A stretch of DNA of 64,000 nt from Bhargavaea cecembensis (GTDB lineage: Bacteria > Bacillota > Bacilli > Bacillales_A > Planococcaceae). The stretch spans positions 310,001-374,000 of the forward strand of contig NZ_LQNT01000011.1 in assembly GCF_001619585.1 (NCBI RefSeq), written 5' to 3'. This document shows positions 42,258 to 50,184 of the stretch, one piece after another; position 1 is the first letter of the stretch, and every line of letters begins with the position of its first letter. Below the pieces are notes generated by a model. The model did not search any database. It worked only from the letters and a program-made list of their open reading frames with translations, and was not told the DNA's origin. The position numbers and the translations under genes are program-made.

Positions 42258-42557
42258 TTATCCTCCTTTCTGTTGATTTTTCAGATCCGGAATCTTCTCA
42301 CCCATCCCGGTCTCTATATAAAACACATCAATGGAATGGACATGGACATGCCATTCCTTCTCTTCCAGTGCAGGAACATGGGAGACCTCTACATCCAAGA
42401 CCGCCATATCATCAACCACATCTTTGAGAATCCCGATGTACAAGAATGGAAAAGACTCGGTCAATATGAACACCTTTCGTCCGATGTTGCTCCTGAAATG
42501 CTCGATAATCGCCCCATCCCGTCTCACATTGACCATATGCATCTCTTGAAAATCCAT
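42258..42557 (-). CDS. mnxF: MnxF-like small subunit
   Basis: 99 residues from ATG 42557 (AGGGAGG upstream). Small beta-rich protein with an Sm-like pattern (IGRKVFILTESFPFLYIGILKDVVDDMAVLDV ... VHVHSIDVFYIE). It carries an alternating H70-x-H72-x-H74 motif suited to copper. In Bacillus PL-12 MnxE and MnxF form a copper-binding hexamer with MnxG. Named by order, size and neighbour. Confidence 0.72.
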   Translation of the reverse strand: MDFQEMHMVNVRRDGAIIEHFRSNIGRKVFILTESFPFLYIGILKDVVDDMAVLDVEVSHVPALEEKEWHVHVHSIDVFYIETGMGEKIPDLKNQQKGG

Positions 42558-42593
42558 AAGTGACACCTCCCTGTCAGGTTTTGGGGTGAAGAA

Positions 42594-42908
42594 TTACGTT
42601 AACGGAAATACGAGGTCACACGGCACCTCAGTTGAAAAAGCAGTGATCCTCTCCAGCGGGATGCTCAGCGGAAACGGAAATCTGTAGAACGGCGCGTTCA
42701 CCATTTTCACGTTCACCGGCGTCAATGTAATATGGCCTCCGCTGACCTCATCGACCGTTCCGCAGAAAATCGGGCGGAATACCTGCCCCAGCAGGTTCAG
42801 CTGGACAGCATTCGTAATGATCAGCACTTGCCTGCCCTTCAGTTTCCGGAATTTCTCCAGCAGCTCCTCATCTTCCCCGCAATTATGATCTGGCTTGTAT
42901 TTGCTCAT
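42594..42908 (-). CDS. mnxE: MnxE-like small subunit
   Basis: 104 residues; beta-barrel pattern LKGRQVLIITNAVQLNLLGQ, FCGTVDEVSGGHITLTPV, LSIPLERITAFS like MnxF and MnxD. Cysteines at 10, 49 and 99 region. Follows mnxD by 55 bases with GGGGTGAGAGG upstream. Expected partner of MnxF in the ring that holds MnxG. Confidence 0.72.
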   Translation of the reverse strand: MSKYKPDHNCGEDEELLEKFRKLKGRQVLIITNAVQLNLLGQVFRPIFCGTVDEVSGGHITLTPVNVKMVNAPFYRFPFPLSIPLERITAFSTEVPCDLVFPLT

Positions 42909-42963
42909 ATCCTCTCACCCCCCCTCCAAGCCCTCATGCTTCAAAACCCTGACACTGCGAACA

Positions 42964-43641
42964 TCAGAAAACTGCGCGGATCCATTCCTTCCACACGGTC
43001 ATCAGTCGGATGGTAGAGACAGACTGGATCTCTTCCAGAGGAATCACATGGTTTTTGCGCAAGAGTTTCAAGTAGAGATTTTTCTTGTCTGTCCTTTCAA
43101 TTCTTCCGGTGAACCTCCGGCCGGCCACCAGAACTTCGACCCACGTCTTCTGCCAGGTGTGCAAGTTGGTTCTAAGCGATTCTTCAAAGAACTGTTGAAC
43201 GAGCGCATCTCTTTTGGAGACTGTTTCACCGAATTTGAGGATGATTTTCTGGCGCAGCTGATTGTCATAGATAAAATTTTGGTGGGGGTTGGAATACGTG
43301 GGGGTGCCAAACGGGATCTCTGCGGATTCGATGGCGGTATACGGGATCCAGATCCGTTGCTTCAGGTTGGTGAGCATGACAAAATCCCTGCCGATCGCCG
43401 TCACTTTTCCGGAAATCGTACCTGCCTCTTCCTTTGCGAACTTGGGGGTAATCACGACTTCCTGATGACGCTTCATTTTAAAGAACTTTTTTAGGACCAG
43501 CGTCTTGCGGTGGGGCTCATACTGATTGATCAGCTTGAACAGGTTCATCTGGCTGATCTGCTCCTCCAGAATCCGCGTTTCCTCTGCTGACACTGCGCTT
43601 GCCGGTGATGAAAAGGATGGCTTCTTGCTTGATGGATCCAT
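42964..43641 (-). CDS. mnxD: MnxD-like protein with two Sm-like domains
   Basis: 225 residues. A disordered Ser/Pro/Lys start, a helix ~20-45, then barrel one ~57-108 (HQEVVITPKFAKEEAGTISG, VTAIGRDFVMLTNLK, IWIPYTAIESA) and barrel two ~166-212 (TWVEVLVAGRRFTGRIERTDKKNLYLK, VIPLEEIQSVS). Same two-barrel layout as the gene downstream of mnxG. Function of MnxD is not known. A terminator separates it from mnxC, so it may open its own transcript. Confidence 0.68.
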   Translation of the reverse strand: MDPSSKKPSFSSPASAVSAEETRILEEQISQMNLFKLINQYEPHRKTLVLKKFFKMKRHQEVVITPKFAKEEAGTISGKVTAIGRDFVMLTNLKQRIWIPYTAIESAEIPFGTPTYSNPHQNFIYDNQLRQKIILKFGETVSKRDALVQQFFEESLRTNLHTWQKTWVEVLVAGRRFTGRIERTDKKNLYLKLLRKNHVIPLEEIQSVSTIRLMTVWKEWIRAVF

Positions 43642-43688
43642 TGCAATCCCTGCCTTTCCTGCGGTTCTCCCCTTTGCCGTTTAACCGC

Positions 43689-43697
43689 TAATATATG
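43689..43697 (-). promoter_or_regulatory. SigK/SigE-like -10 before mnxD
   Basis: CATATATTA on the minus strand fits CATANNNTA exactly, 48 bases before the mnxD start. A GGACT that could serve as -35 is about four bases further away than ideal. Mother-cell expression of mnx genes is known in Bacillus SG-1; here it is a suggestion. Confidence 0.4.
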
Positions 43698-43761
43698 GAA
43701 TGGAAATATTTTGAATTAGTCCTTTTACCCGTCAATGCAGAATGTGCAAAGAGGCACCAAA

Positions 43762-43816
43762 AGAGAAAAGCCCTCAGGCAGGAGGCAATTACACCGGCCG
43801 CCTTGCCTGAGGGCTA
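43762..43816 (-). terminator. terminator between mnxC and mnxD
   Basis: Minus-strand stem AGCCCTCAGGCAAGG / CCTCCTGCCTGAGGGCT with a 16-base loop, followed by TTTCTCTTTT. Its first bases include the mnxC stop codon. Confidence 0.8.
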
Positions 43817-44398
43817 TTTGATAAGAGCTTCAATATGCTCGGCGATCTGCTGCACGTTGACGGCAGCCTGCCCCGTGTTCATGTCATGGACGGCCCGGAT
43901 CTGATTTCTGGTATCCAATACATACATTGTCGTGCCATGAACAATCTGTCCGTCCTGGTCTTTCTGGAAAGCCATCTTGAACTGGTTCGTGACCCCCTTC
44001 GTCTGCTCAGCGGTTCCCCGGAGGAACACCCAGTTCCCGGCAGTGATTTCAAACTGTTGTTTGTATTTTTCAATCCTGTCCGGAGTATCCACTTCAGGGT
44101 CGAGTGTGATGAGAATGACGTCGTAGTCTTTTTCTTGAACGCCCTTTTCCTCCAATGTTTCCTGGAGCCTCAACAGGTCCATGACGGTCATCGGGCAAAC
44201 ATCCGGGCACTGGGTGTAATAAAACGCCACGAGCTTCGGCTTTCCTGAAGAGAAGGCATCCGTTTCGCCCGTGATTGAAGGCACCTTTGGATCGTCGACT
44301 GCGGCAAGCTTGGGGAGGTCTACAGTCCGGGGCCATAAAAAGTAGACTGCTGCAAATCCGAGAAGAGCGATCAAACCAATCACTAAAATTCTTTTCAA
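43814..44398 (-). CDS. mnxC: SCO1/SenC-type copper protein, MnxC-like
   Basis: 194 residues, membrane-anchored thioredoxin fold: N-terminal hydrophobic segment 3-22, copper/redox motif FYYTQCPDVCPMT (C64-x3-C68), DPEVDTPDRIEKY and the conserved His in IVHGTTMYVLD. SCO proteins deliver copper to oxidases; here presumably to MnxG. The start is TTG 44398 with GAGGGTG six bases upstream, or GTG 44407; both directly follow the mnxB stop. Confidence 0.85.
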   Translation of the reverse strand: MKRILVIGLIALLGFAAVYFLWPRTVDLPKLAAVDDPKVPSITGETDAFSSGKPKLVAFYYTQCPDVCPMTVMDLLRLQETLEEKGVQEKDYDVILITLDPEVDTPDRIEKYKQQFEITAGNWVFLRGTAEQTKGVTNQFKMAFQKDQDGQIVHGTTMYVLDTRNQIRAVHDMNTGQAAVNVQQIAEHIEALIK

Positions 44399-44409
44399 AC
44401 GGTTCACCC

Positions 44410-44871
44410 TCAAACTTTCATTGAATATAAAACGAGGCCCACGATCATAGTAAGCAGCAGTGTGGCGAATCCGCACAGCTGATACATATTCAGCAAGAGC
44501 TGGGTATGGTCGGAGATGGGGATGCTGCAGATCTGCGGGTTCTTCAGAACCTCCCCGATCATCACACCCATCGAGATGCCGATCAGTCCGTTGTAGAGAC
44601 CGGCCAGAACCGAATGGTATTTGACGAGCGCTCCGAAAAGAGTCCCGATCACTGCTCCGAGAAGAAGATTCAGAAGAAAAACCAGGGAGAGACCGGCTGA
44701 CATCAACACAGTCACATGCATTCCGAGAACGAGTGTGGTACACAATGTTGCCGTGCTCGTAATAGTGGTGGCGTACCGGTCGTCAAACAACTGCTTTCTT
44801 CTGCGCAAGCCAAAATAGCAGAAACATGCTGCCGCAACATTCCAGATCAGCAGTCCAATAATACCCAGCAT
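44410..44871 (-). CDS. mnxB: MnxB-like small membrane protein
   Basis: 153 residues, about four membrane segments (~3-22, 42-62, 66-110 broken, 128-150). The central GTLFGALVKYHSVLAGLYNGLIG is shared with the neighbouring MnxA-like protein, so the two are paralogues. Two Cys late in the chain (ICSIP, QLCGF). Function unknown; possibly a metal or redox partner in the membrane. Named from its place in the seven-gene order. Confidence 0.62.
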   Translation of the reverse strand: MLGIIGLLIWNVAAACFCYFGLRRRKQLFDDRYATTITSTATLCTTLVLGMHVTVLMSAGLSLVFLLNLLLGAVIGTLFGALVKYHSVLAGLYNGLIGISMGVMIGEVLKNPQICSIPISDHTQLLLNMYQLCGFATLLLTMIVGLVLYSMKV

Positions 44872-44881
44872 TTCCTCACCC

Positions 44882-45301
44882 TCATGACCTCTTGACCGCG
44901 GCGGACAGGACTCCGATGATCAGGAATATGAACACTTCCAGAACCACCGTGAAAAAAATTGGGTCTGTCAGAATGGCCCCCAGCATGGGCGCCATCATGC
45001 CCATCATCAGGCCGTTGACCAGCCCGGTCAGCATCGTCTGGTAGTCGAACAGCGCACCAAATAACGCACCGGCTCCCATCCCACCCAAAGTGGCCACCAT
45101 CGTGATGGCCGTGAAGTGGAACGGATATTGAAAGATCAAGAATATCCCCGTCGACAGGGCGACCAGCCCGCCCAAAGCCATGGCAATATTCATTCCCAGA
45201 TGAAAACCGACCAACTTCCGGTAACGGTGCACATACACATACAGCAAGGCAAACATCACCAGATTGATATACAGGATCAAGACAAATGAAAGCTCGCGCA
45301 T
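44882..45301 (-). CDS. mnxA: MnxA-like small membrane protein
   Basis: 139 residues, four hydrophobic segments. GALFGALFDYQTMLTGLVNGLMMG (residues ~77-100) matches the MnxB-like protein's centre. GGGAGGTGG precedes ATG 45301. First gene of the cluster; ten bases separate it from mnxB. The 90 bases upstream contain CATATTCTG, an imperfect mother-cell -10. Confidence 0.62.
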   Translation of the reverse strand: MRELSFVLILYINLVMFALLYVYVHRYRKLVGFHLGMNIAMALGGLVALSTGIFLIFQYPFHFTAITMVATLGGMGAGALFGALFDYQTMLTGLVNGLMMGMMAPMLGAILTDPIFFTVVLEVFIFLIIGVLSAAVKRS

Positions 45302-45390
45302 CCAACCACCTCCCGACAGAATATGCGGTGCTGACGGTTTAGGGGCCGGCCTATGTCCGGATATGGCCGGAAGTGTGTAATTGCTTCAAT

Positions 45391-45435
45391 TTAAAAGACC
45401 TCCCCTGATCCTGTTAACAGAATCAGGGGAGGTCT
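45391..45435 (-). terminator. terminator after the lipoprotein gene
   Basis: Stem AGACCTCCCCTGATTCTG / CAGGATCAGGGGAGGTCT with TTTTAAA after it on the minus strand; insulates mnxA from the upstream gene. Confidence 0.92.
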
Positions 45436-45478
45436 ATTGTTCACACCGTAATAGCCCATCCGGATAGTGAGGCTCTAA

Positions 45479-45883
45479 TCAGCGGAACTGTTCAGGAAAG
45501 CGATCGCGGTTCATGGAATAAAGGACTTCTCCGACCATATCCTCAAAATCGCTTGCGACATTTGTCTGTTTGACGAAGATGGCATTCAAATCGTCTTTCC
45601 GGTCTTCAAAGACGATGTAGTGGCTCTGGGCATCGACCTCCACACGGTAATAACCGACGCTGTTCCGAAAACCTGCAGCAGTCTGGCTGATTTCGTACGC
45701 CTTTTCCTGGCCCTCTTCATCCGAGATGGTCATTGTCTTGTCACCCGAGAAGTGGATCTTCACCTGGGAACCGTCCTGTGCCACCGCGTACCATTCACCC
45801 AAATACTTGTCCGACGGCTTGCACCCAGCCAGCAGGACAAAAACCAGGGCCAGCAGGACTCCTGTCACGATTTTTTTGTTCAT
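45479..45883 (-). CDS. small lipoprotein, function unknown
   Basis: 134 residues from ATG 45883 (AAGGAGACATACAT upstream). Signal peptide with lipobox LLAGC (Cys ~21), so anchored to the outer face of the membrane. The mature part begins KYLGEWYAVAQDGSQVKIHF, a lipocalin- or immunoglobulin-like strand pattern. No family recognised. Confidence 0.8.
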   Translation of the reverse strand: MNKKIVTGVLLALVFVLLAGCKPSDKYLGEWYAVAQDGSQVKIHFSGDKTMTISDEEGQEKAYEISQTAAGFRNSVGYYRVEVDAQSHYIVFEDRKDDLNAIFVKQTNVASDFEDMVGEVLYSMNRDRFPEQFR

Positions 45884-45960
45884 ATGTATGTCTCCTTCCT
45901 TCCGCGCTACCTTCACTATGCCAGAATTGACATTGGCAGACAATGGATTGAATGGAAACC

Positions 45961-46398
45961 CTATTTATGATTGAACAAGTAAAGGGACGCAAACAACAGC
46001 ACAATCGCGATCACCTTTTTCGCATCAATCGGGAAGCGTACCCCTCCGAACAGTCCGAAGTGGTCAATCACTGCCCCCATGATGACCTGCCCTCCGATGA
46101 TTCCGGCAAGCGTCGCCGCCACACCAATTTTCGGCACGGAGAAAACAAGAATGATGACATAAATCGCACCCATCAGCCCCCCGATCAACTGCCATCTGGG
46201 AACCGTCGCCATGGCCAGCAGGTTGCCGTTCCCGAAAAAGATCACAGCAAAGAACAATGCGAGCGTGCCGATCAGGAATGAAATAAACGATGCTTCAATC
46301 ACGCCGTCGCCATCCAGAGCCAGGTTTCCATTCACCTGGCTCTGGATGGCGACGGCGATGCCGCCGATCAATGCAAGTAACGGAAAAAGCAGCTTCAT
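45961..46398 (-). CDS. YdcZ-like (DUF606) DMT-superfamily transporter
   Basis: 145 residues, five hydrophobic segments; GGIAVAIQSQVNGNLA at the start and PRWQLIGGLMGAIYV ... GQVIMGAVIDHFG are the half-size EamA/YdcZ signatures. Works as a dimer; substrate unknown. Single gene. Confidence 0.85.
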   Translation of the reverse strand: MKLLFPLLALIGGIAVAIQSQVNGNLALDGDGVIEASFISFLIGTLALFFAVIFFGNGNLLAMATVPRWQLIGGLMGAIYVIILVFSVPKIGVAATLAGIIGGQVIMGAVIDHFGLFGGVRFPIDAKKVIAIVLLFASLYLFNHK

Positions 46399-46487
46399 TC
46401 AACATACTCCCCTTGTGAACAAGTCATCTTTAAGTCTTTTGAATATTGTATCAGATTAGCCTGTTCTACTCCGAATTCCCGGTATAA

Positions 46488-46518
46488 AAATGCCCCTTCC
46501 GATTGTTTCCGGGAAGGG
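46488..46518 (-). terminator. terminator after the NAD(P)-binding gene
   Basis: Stem CCCCTTCC / GGAAGGGG then CATTTTTAT on the minus strand. Confidence 0.75.
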
Positions 46519-46526
46519 GTTCAGCT

Positions 46527-47147
46527 TTAATAGGCAATTCCTACACGTTTTCTCGTGTGCTCGCTGCTTTCTATCTGGCTATATGCGAATTCTGCGGTGT
46601 CCGGCACTGAGATCTTGCTGCCGCCTTCCGGCAGGAAATCTGTTTCTGTCCGGTAGTTGCCCAATCGCTCTCCGTCCGGCAAGTATGTCGGGCAGACGAT
46701 GGTCCAGTCGAGATTGGATTGCTTGAGCAAATTGTAGACTTTTTCATGCTCTTCGGCCGCACGGGTCGTTTTGCGCTTGGATTCGCTTGACTGATAGCGC
46801 AAGACTTCCGGAGTGACCCGGCTCTGCAGAATTCCGGCCGTCCCTATCGTGATGATCCGCTCAATCCCTGCCGTTTCCATGGCTTCGATGATCAGCGGCA
46901 TGCTTTCCGAGAGCGTTGTGCCTCCGTCCGTATTCAGGGCGCTGATCACCACGTCCATTCCGTGCATAGCGCGTGCGACCGCTTCTTGGCTTAATACATC
47001 ACCCTGTATGACCGTCAGGTGTTCATCGTTGATGTGAACCTTTTCCGGAGAGCGGGCAAGGACTGTGACATGATGTCCGTCTCGAAGCGCATGCCTGATG
47101 ATATGGCTGCCAACCCTTCCGGTCCCGCCTAATATTATGATTCTCAA
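46527..47147 (-). CDS. NAD(P)H-binding protein (atypical SDR)
   Basis: 206 residues: N-terminal Rossmann motif IIILGGTGRVGSHI (3-16), VTVLARSPEK, IQGDVLS and VVISALNTDGG, as in YwnB-type NAD(P)-binding proteins. No catalytic YxxxK, so possibly a redox sensor or flavin/NADPH reductase. Single gene. Confidence 0.82.
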   Translation of the reverse strand: MRIIILGGTGRVGSHIIRHALRDGHHVTVLARSPEKVHINDEHLTVIQGDVLSQEAVARAMHGMDVVISALNTDGGTTLSESMPLIIEAMETAGIERIITIGTAGILQSRVTPEVLRYQSSESKRKTTRAAEEHEKVYNLLKQSNLDWTIVCPTYLPDGERLGNYRTETDFLPEGGSKISVPDTAEFAYSQIESSEHTRKRVGIAY

Positions 47148-47281
47148 GAATGGGCCTCCTCTAGCGTCCTTATCCTCTTAAAGATAACAAAAAAGCCCCC
47201 AACCAAAAGTATGAAGCGTTATTAAAGCGCAACAAGACGTTCACGATGCTTTTCCTTTATAACATAGTGGGATTAAATATA

Positions 47282-47905
47282 TTAGGACTCCACCACATTC
47301 CCCTCAGCAGGAATCGGATGTAACTGAAGCATTTTAGAGAAATGGATGAGATTGTAAGCCATAATCTTTGCGTGCTGCATTGTGAACTCATTCTTGTTCC
47401 CTTCAGCTTCTATATAGGACGGACCAGGACCTGCTTCCCCGACCCAGTATGTATCGACGTTCGGTGGAATGGTGAAGCCGATATGAGATAACCCATACAG
47501 AATTGAGGCAGATGCGTGCTTTGCCCCATCTTCATTCCCCGTAACGATTACTCCCCCCACTTTGTTGTAGTAGATATACTGTCCCTTATCATTCGTTAAT
47601 CCGCTTCCTCCATAGAGCCTTTCCACCACTTGTGTCGCGATACTGCTTTTCTCTCCAAGCCATAAAGGAGTTCCTATAATCAGGATATCTGCGGCCTTCA
47701 CTTTTTCAAAGATGGCTGGCCACTCATCTCCTTCCCCCTCATCCTCTGTCACACCAAATGCAATCTGATGATCCACTACCCGCACGATTTCACTTTCAAT
47801 TCGATGTTCTTCAAAGATACTGATGACTTCCTCCATTAATGCCTCCGTGTTTGATGGCTGCTCTGATGATTTCAAGCTGCAGTTTAAAAACAAAGCTTTA
47901 GTCAT
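47282..47905 (-). CDS. flavodoxin-like NAD(P)H-dependent oxidoreductase
   Basis: 207 residues, flavodoxin fold: KALFLNCSLK phosphate loop, ADILIIGTPLWLGEKSS (flavin-binding) and GGVIVTGNEDGAKHASASILYGLSHIGFTIPP. ATG 47905 follows AAGGGGCG; the longer frame to 47932 has none. Substrate unknown. Base use is more AT-rich than in its neighbours. Confidence 0.82.
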   Translation of the reverse strand: MTKALFLNCSLKSSEQPSNTEALMEEVISIFEEHRIESEIVRVVDHQIAFGVTEDEGEGDEWPAIFEKVKAADILIIGTPLWLGEKSSIATQVVERLYGGSGLTNDKGQYIYYNKVGGVIVTGNEDGAKHASASILYGLSHIGFTIPPNVDTYWVGEAGPGPSYIEAEGNKNEFTMQHAKIMAYNLIHFSKMLQLHPIPAEGNVVES

Positions 47906-48012
47906 AATTTCTATCGCCCCTTCTGTATTCATAAAATATTCTGTCAGATATCCTTACCCTTGCTCCTGTACTCATTAAACAGACCGGCTTTCAACAGCAA
48001 GCTCCTTACTCA

Positions 48013-48154
48013 GTTTACAAAGACTCTGATTCACACAAACGGCAAAAAGCAGCTTCAGACATCCAAAACAAAGTCCTCTAGACGCGTTGTTAGTGTGGAT
48101 GATGAAGCTCTTGTAATTTTAATGAAATGGCGTAGCAAGCATATACAGCGCTAG
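48013..48154 (+). pseudogene. tyrosine-recombinase (phage integrase) remnant
   Basis: The plus-strand reading FTKTLIHTNGKKQLQTSKTK, then SSRRVVSVDDEALVILMKWRS, is the typical middle of an integrase catalytic domain, just after the first catalytic Arg region; the N-terminal part and the His-x-x-Arg and Tyr motifs are missing. The 220 bases after it (to 48321) are AT-rich and show no gene. An old integration scar upstream of the conserved rplM-rpsI end. Confidence 0.6.
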
Positions 48155-48321
48155 TTTAAATTAGATCTTTCCGCTCCTTTCAATCTGATGATAAGCAACC
48201 CATCTTCACGGTCTATAACCAGTTAAGTTGAAGCGAAGGAAAAAACAGCCTAGATGTTCCAGCAGTACATAAATTTTTAGCTAGGGGTATTCAAGGGGTA
48301 TTTAATACCATATTCAGACAC

Positions 48322-48358
48322 AAAAATACCCTCCTTGCCCAATAAGAGCAAAGAGGGA
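48322..48358 (-). terminator. terminator after rpsI
   Basis: Minus-strand stem CCCTCTTTGCTC / GGGCAAGGAGGG followed by TATTTTTG. Confidence 0.85.
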
Positions 48359-48380
48359 AAACCCTTGTATATAAGGTTTA

Positions 48381-48773
48381 TTAGCGCTTCGAGAACTGAG
48401 GTGCACGACGCGCGCCTTTGAGACCGTACTTCTTACGTTCCTTCATGCGTGGGTCACGCGTGAGGAGACCTGCAGTTTTGAGTGCAGGACGGAAGTCAGG
48501 GTCTACCTGAAGCAGGGCACGGGCAACGCCGTGGCGGATTGCGCCGGCTTGTCCAGTGTAGCCGCCGCCGTTGACGTTTACGAGAACGTCGTAGCTGCCG
48601 AGTGTTTCAGTCGCTACAAGCGGTTGCTTGATGACTTCACGGAGTGTTTCGAATGGAATGTAATCTTCTGCGTCACGGCCGTTGATTACGACTTTGCCTT
48701 CGCCGGGTACGAGGCGTACGCGGGCAACGGAAGTCTTGCGGCGGCCAGTGCCGATGTATTGAACTTGTGCCAA
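48381..48773 (-). CDS. rpsI: 30S ribosomal protein S9
   Basis: 130 residues with the [16 protein letters not shown] start and the basic RAPQFSKR tail that reaches the decoding centre. Follows rplM by 19 bases. Confidence 0.98.
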   Translation of the reverse strand: MAQVQYIGTGRRKTSVARVRLVPGEGKVVINGRDAEDYIPFETLREVIKQPLVATETLGSYDVLVNVNGGGYTGQAGAIRHGVARALLQVDPDFRPALKTAGLLTRDPRMKERKKYGLKGARRAPQFSKR

Positions 48774-48792
48774 AGTGGTTTCCTCCTCTTAA

Positions 48793-49230
48793 TTACCCGC
48801 GAAGTTCGTAGACTTCCGGTTGTTGTGCTGCGTGTGGGTGTTCAGCGCCCGCGTAAACGTGAAGTTTGCGGTACATCTGACGGCCGAGCGGGCCTTTTGG
48901 AAGCATGCCCTTGATGGACGTTTCGAGAAGCTTTGTAGGATACTTCTCGCGCATTTCGCCTGCAGTACGCTGACGGATGCCGCCCGGGTGGCCTGTGTGA
49001 CGGTAGTAGATCTTGTCCTGGAGCTTGTTTCCAGTCATTTCGATCTTTTCTGCATTAATGATGATGACGTGGTCACCTGTGTCCACGTTTGGAGTGTACG
49101 TTGGTTTATGCTTGCCGCGCAGGATTGCTGCGACTTCGGACGATAGACGGCCGAGCGTCTTGCCCTCTGCGTCGACAACGAGCCACTTGCGCTCGACTTC
49201 TTGGGCTTTCGCCATGTACGTTGTACGCAT
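48793..49230 (-). CDS. rplM: 50S ribosomal protein L13
   Basis: 145 residues; [32 protein letters not shown] and [23 protein letters not shown] mark L13. AGGAGGACTAACAA precedes ATG. It has its own promoter (49354-49382) and a ~120-base leader. Confidence 0.98.
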   Translation of the reverse strand: MRTTYMAKAQEVERKWLVVDAEGKTLGRLSSEVAAILRGKHKPTYTPNVDTGDHVIIINAEKIEMTGNKLQDKIYYRHTGHPGGIRQRTAGEMREKYPTKLLETSIKGMLPKGPLGRQMYRKLHVYAGAEHPHAAQQPEVYELRG

Positions 49231-49350
49231 TTGTTAGTCCTCCTAAATTTCACTCAATCAAAAGTTCCGAGTTCCAAGTTCCGATTCTCTATCCCAAACA
49301 CAAAGAAACCTTACCGGGGCATTCTTAGTGGGGTTATCGAAATACCGTTT
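49231..49350 (-). promoter_or_regulatory. rplM leader, possible L13 autoregulatory region
   Basis: About 120 transcribed bases before rplM. GGAACT occurs three times at 8-9 base intervals (minus strand, about 49285-49263). L13 leaders that bind L13 are known in Firmicutes; I cannot confirm the fold by eye. Confidence 0.3.
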
Positions 49351-49353
49351 ATC

Positions 49354-49382
49354 ATCATACCTTGAATTGGCATTGAAGTCAA
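49354..49382 (-). promoter_or_regulatory. SigA promoter of rplM-rpsI
   Basis: TTGACT (49382-49377), 17-base spacer, TATGAT (49359-49354) on the minus strand. Confidence 0.8.
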
Positions 49383-49414
49383 CCATTTTTGTGTGTACAC
49401 CAGGAAAAGTTGTT

Positions 49415-50161
49415 TCATTCCCCGTAGCGCACGTTTTCGAGGTATAAACCCTGTGACTGCGCGGTTTTACCGGCTTTGGACCGGTCCTTTGCGGCGAGGA
49501 TCCCCGGGATGTCCCCGGGGTCCAGTTCTCCGTTGCCGCACATCCAGAGTGTGCCGGCGATGATGCGGACCATGTTGTACAGGAAGCCGCTTCCGGTAAT
49601 CACCATATGGAGCTCCTCGCCCTGCCGCTCGAACCGGATGGATTCAACGGTACGGACCTTGTCCTCCACATCGGTCTTCGCCGAGCAGAAGCTTGTGAAA
49701 TTGTGCGTGCCGATCAGGTGCCGGGCTCCCTCTTCCATCCGGGAAACATCCGGATTCACGCCGAGCGACGGTGTCGTGAAATACCGCCTGAACGGGCTGA
49801 TGACGTCGGACAGATGCCATATGTACCGGTAGGTCTTCCCCGTCGCCGAGAAGCGCGCGTGGAAACTGTCAGGCACCTTCTCAGCCGAGAGGATGCGGAT
49901 CGCCCCCGGCAACCGTGTATTGAGGGCCATAGCCCAGCGGTCGTCCGGAATGCCGAGCGGCGTATCAAAGTGCACGACCTGCCCGCTCGCATGCACGCCG
50001 GCATCGGTGCGGCCGGATGCATGCACACGGACCGCCTCCCCCTTATGGAACACGGAGAGCGCCTGCTCCAGATCGCCCTGCACGGTGCGACCCTTCGGCT
50101 GGATCTGATAGCCTTCAAAGCCGCTCCCGTCATAGGCGATAATCAGTTTGATGCGCGGCAT
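49415..50161 (-). CDS. truA: tRNA pseudouridine(38-40) synthase TruA
   Basis: 248 residues. Catalytic Asp53 in ASGRTDAGVHA, plus KTYRYIW and SGFLYNMVRIIAG. Modifies the anticodon arm of tRNA. AAAGGAGAG precedes the ATG. A repeat array of ~170 bases separates it from ecfT, unlike the tight spacing usual here. Confidence 0.97.
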   Translation of the reverse strand: MPRIKLIIAYDGSGFEGYQIQPKGRTVQGDLEQALSVFHKGEAVRVHASGRTDAGVHASGQVVHFDTPLGIPDDRWAMALNTRLPGAIRILSAEKVPDSFHARFSATGKTYRYIWHLSDVISPFRRYFTTPSLGVNPDVSRMEEGARHLIGTHNFTSFCSAKTDVEDKVRTVESIRFERQGEELHMVITGSGFLYNMVRIIAGTLWMCGNGELDPGDIPGILAAKDRSKAGKTAQSQGLYLENVRYGE

Positions 50162-50184
50162 GGAATCTCTCCTTTCAGGTGTTG

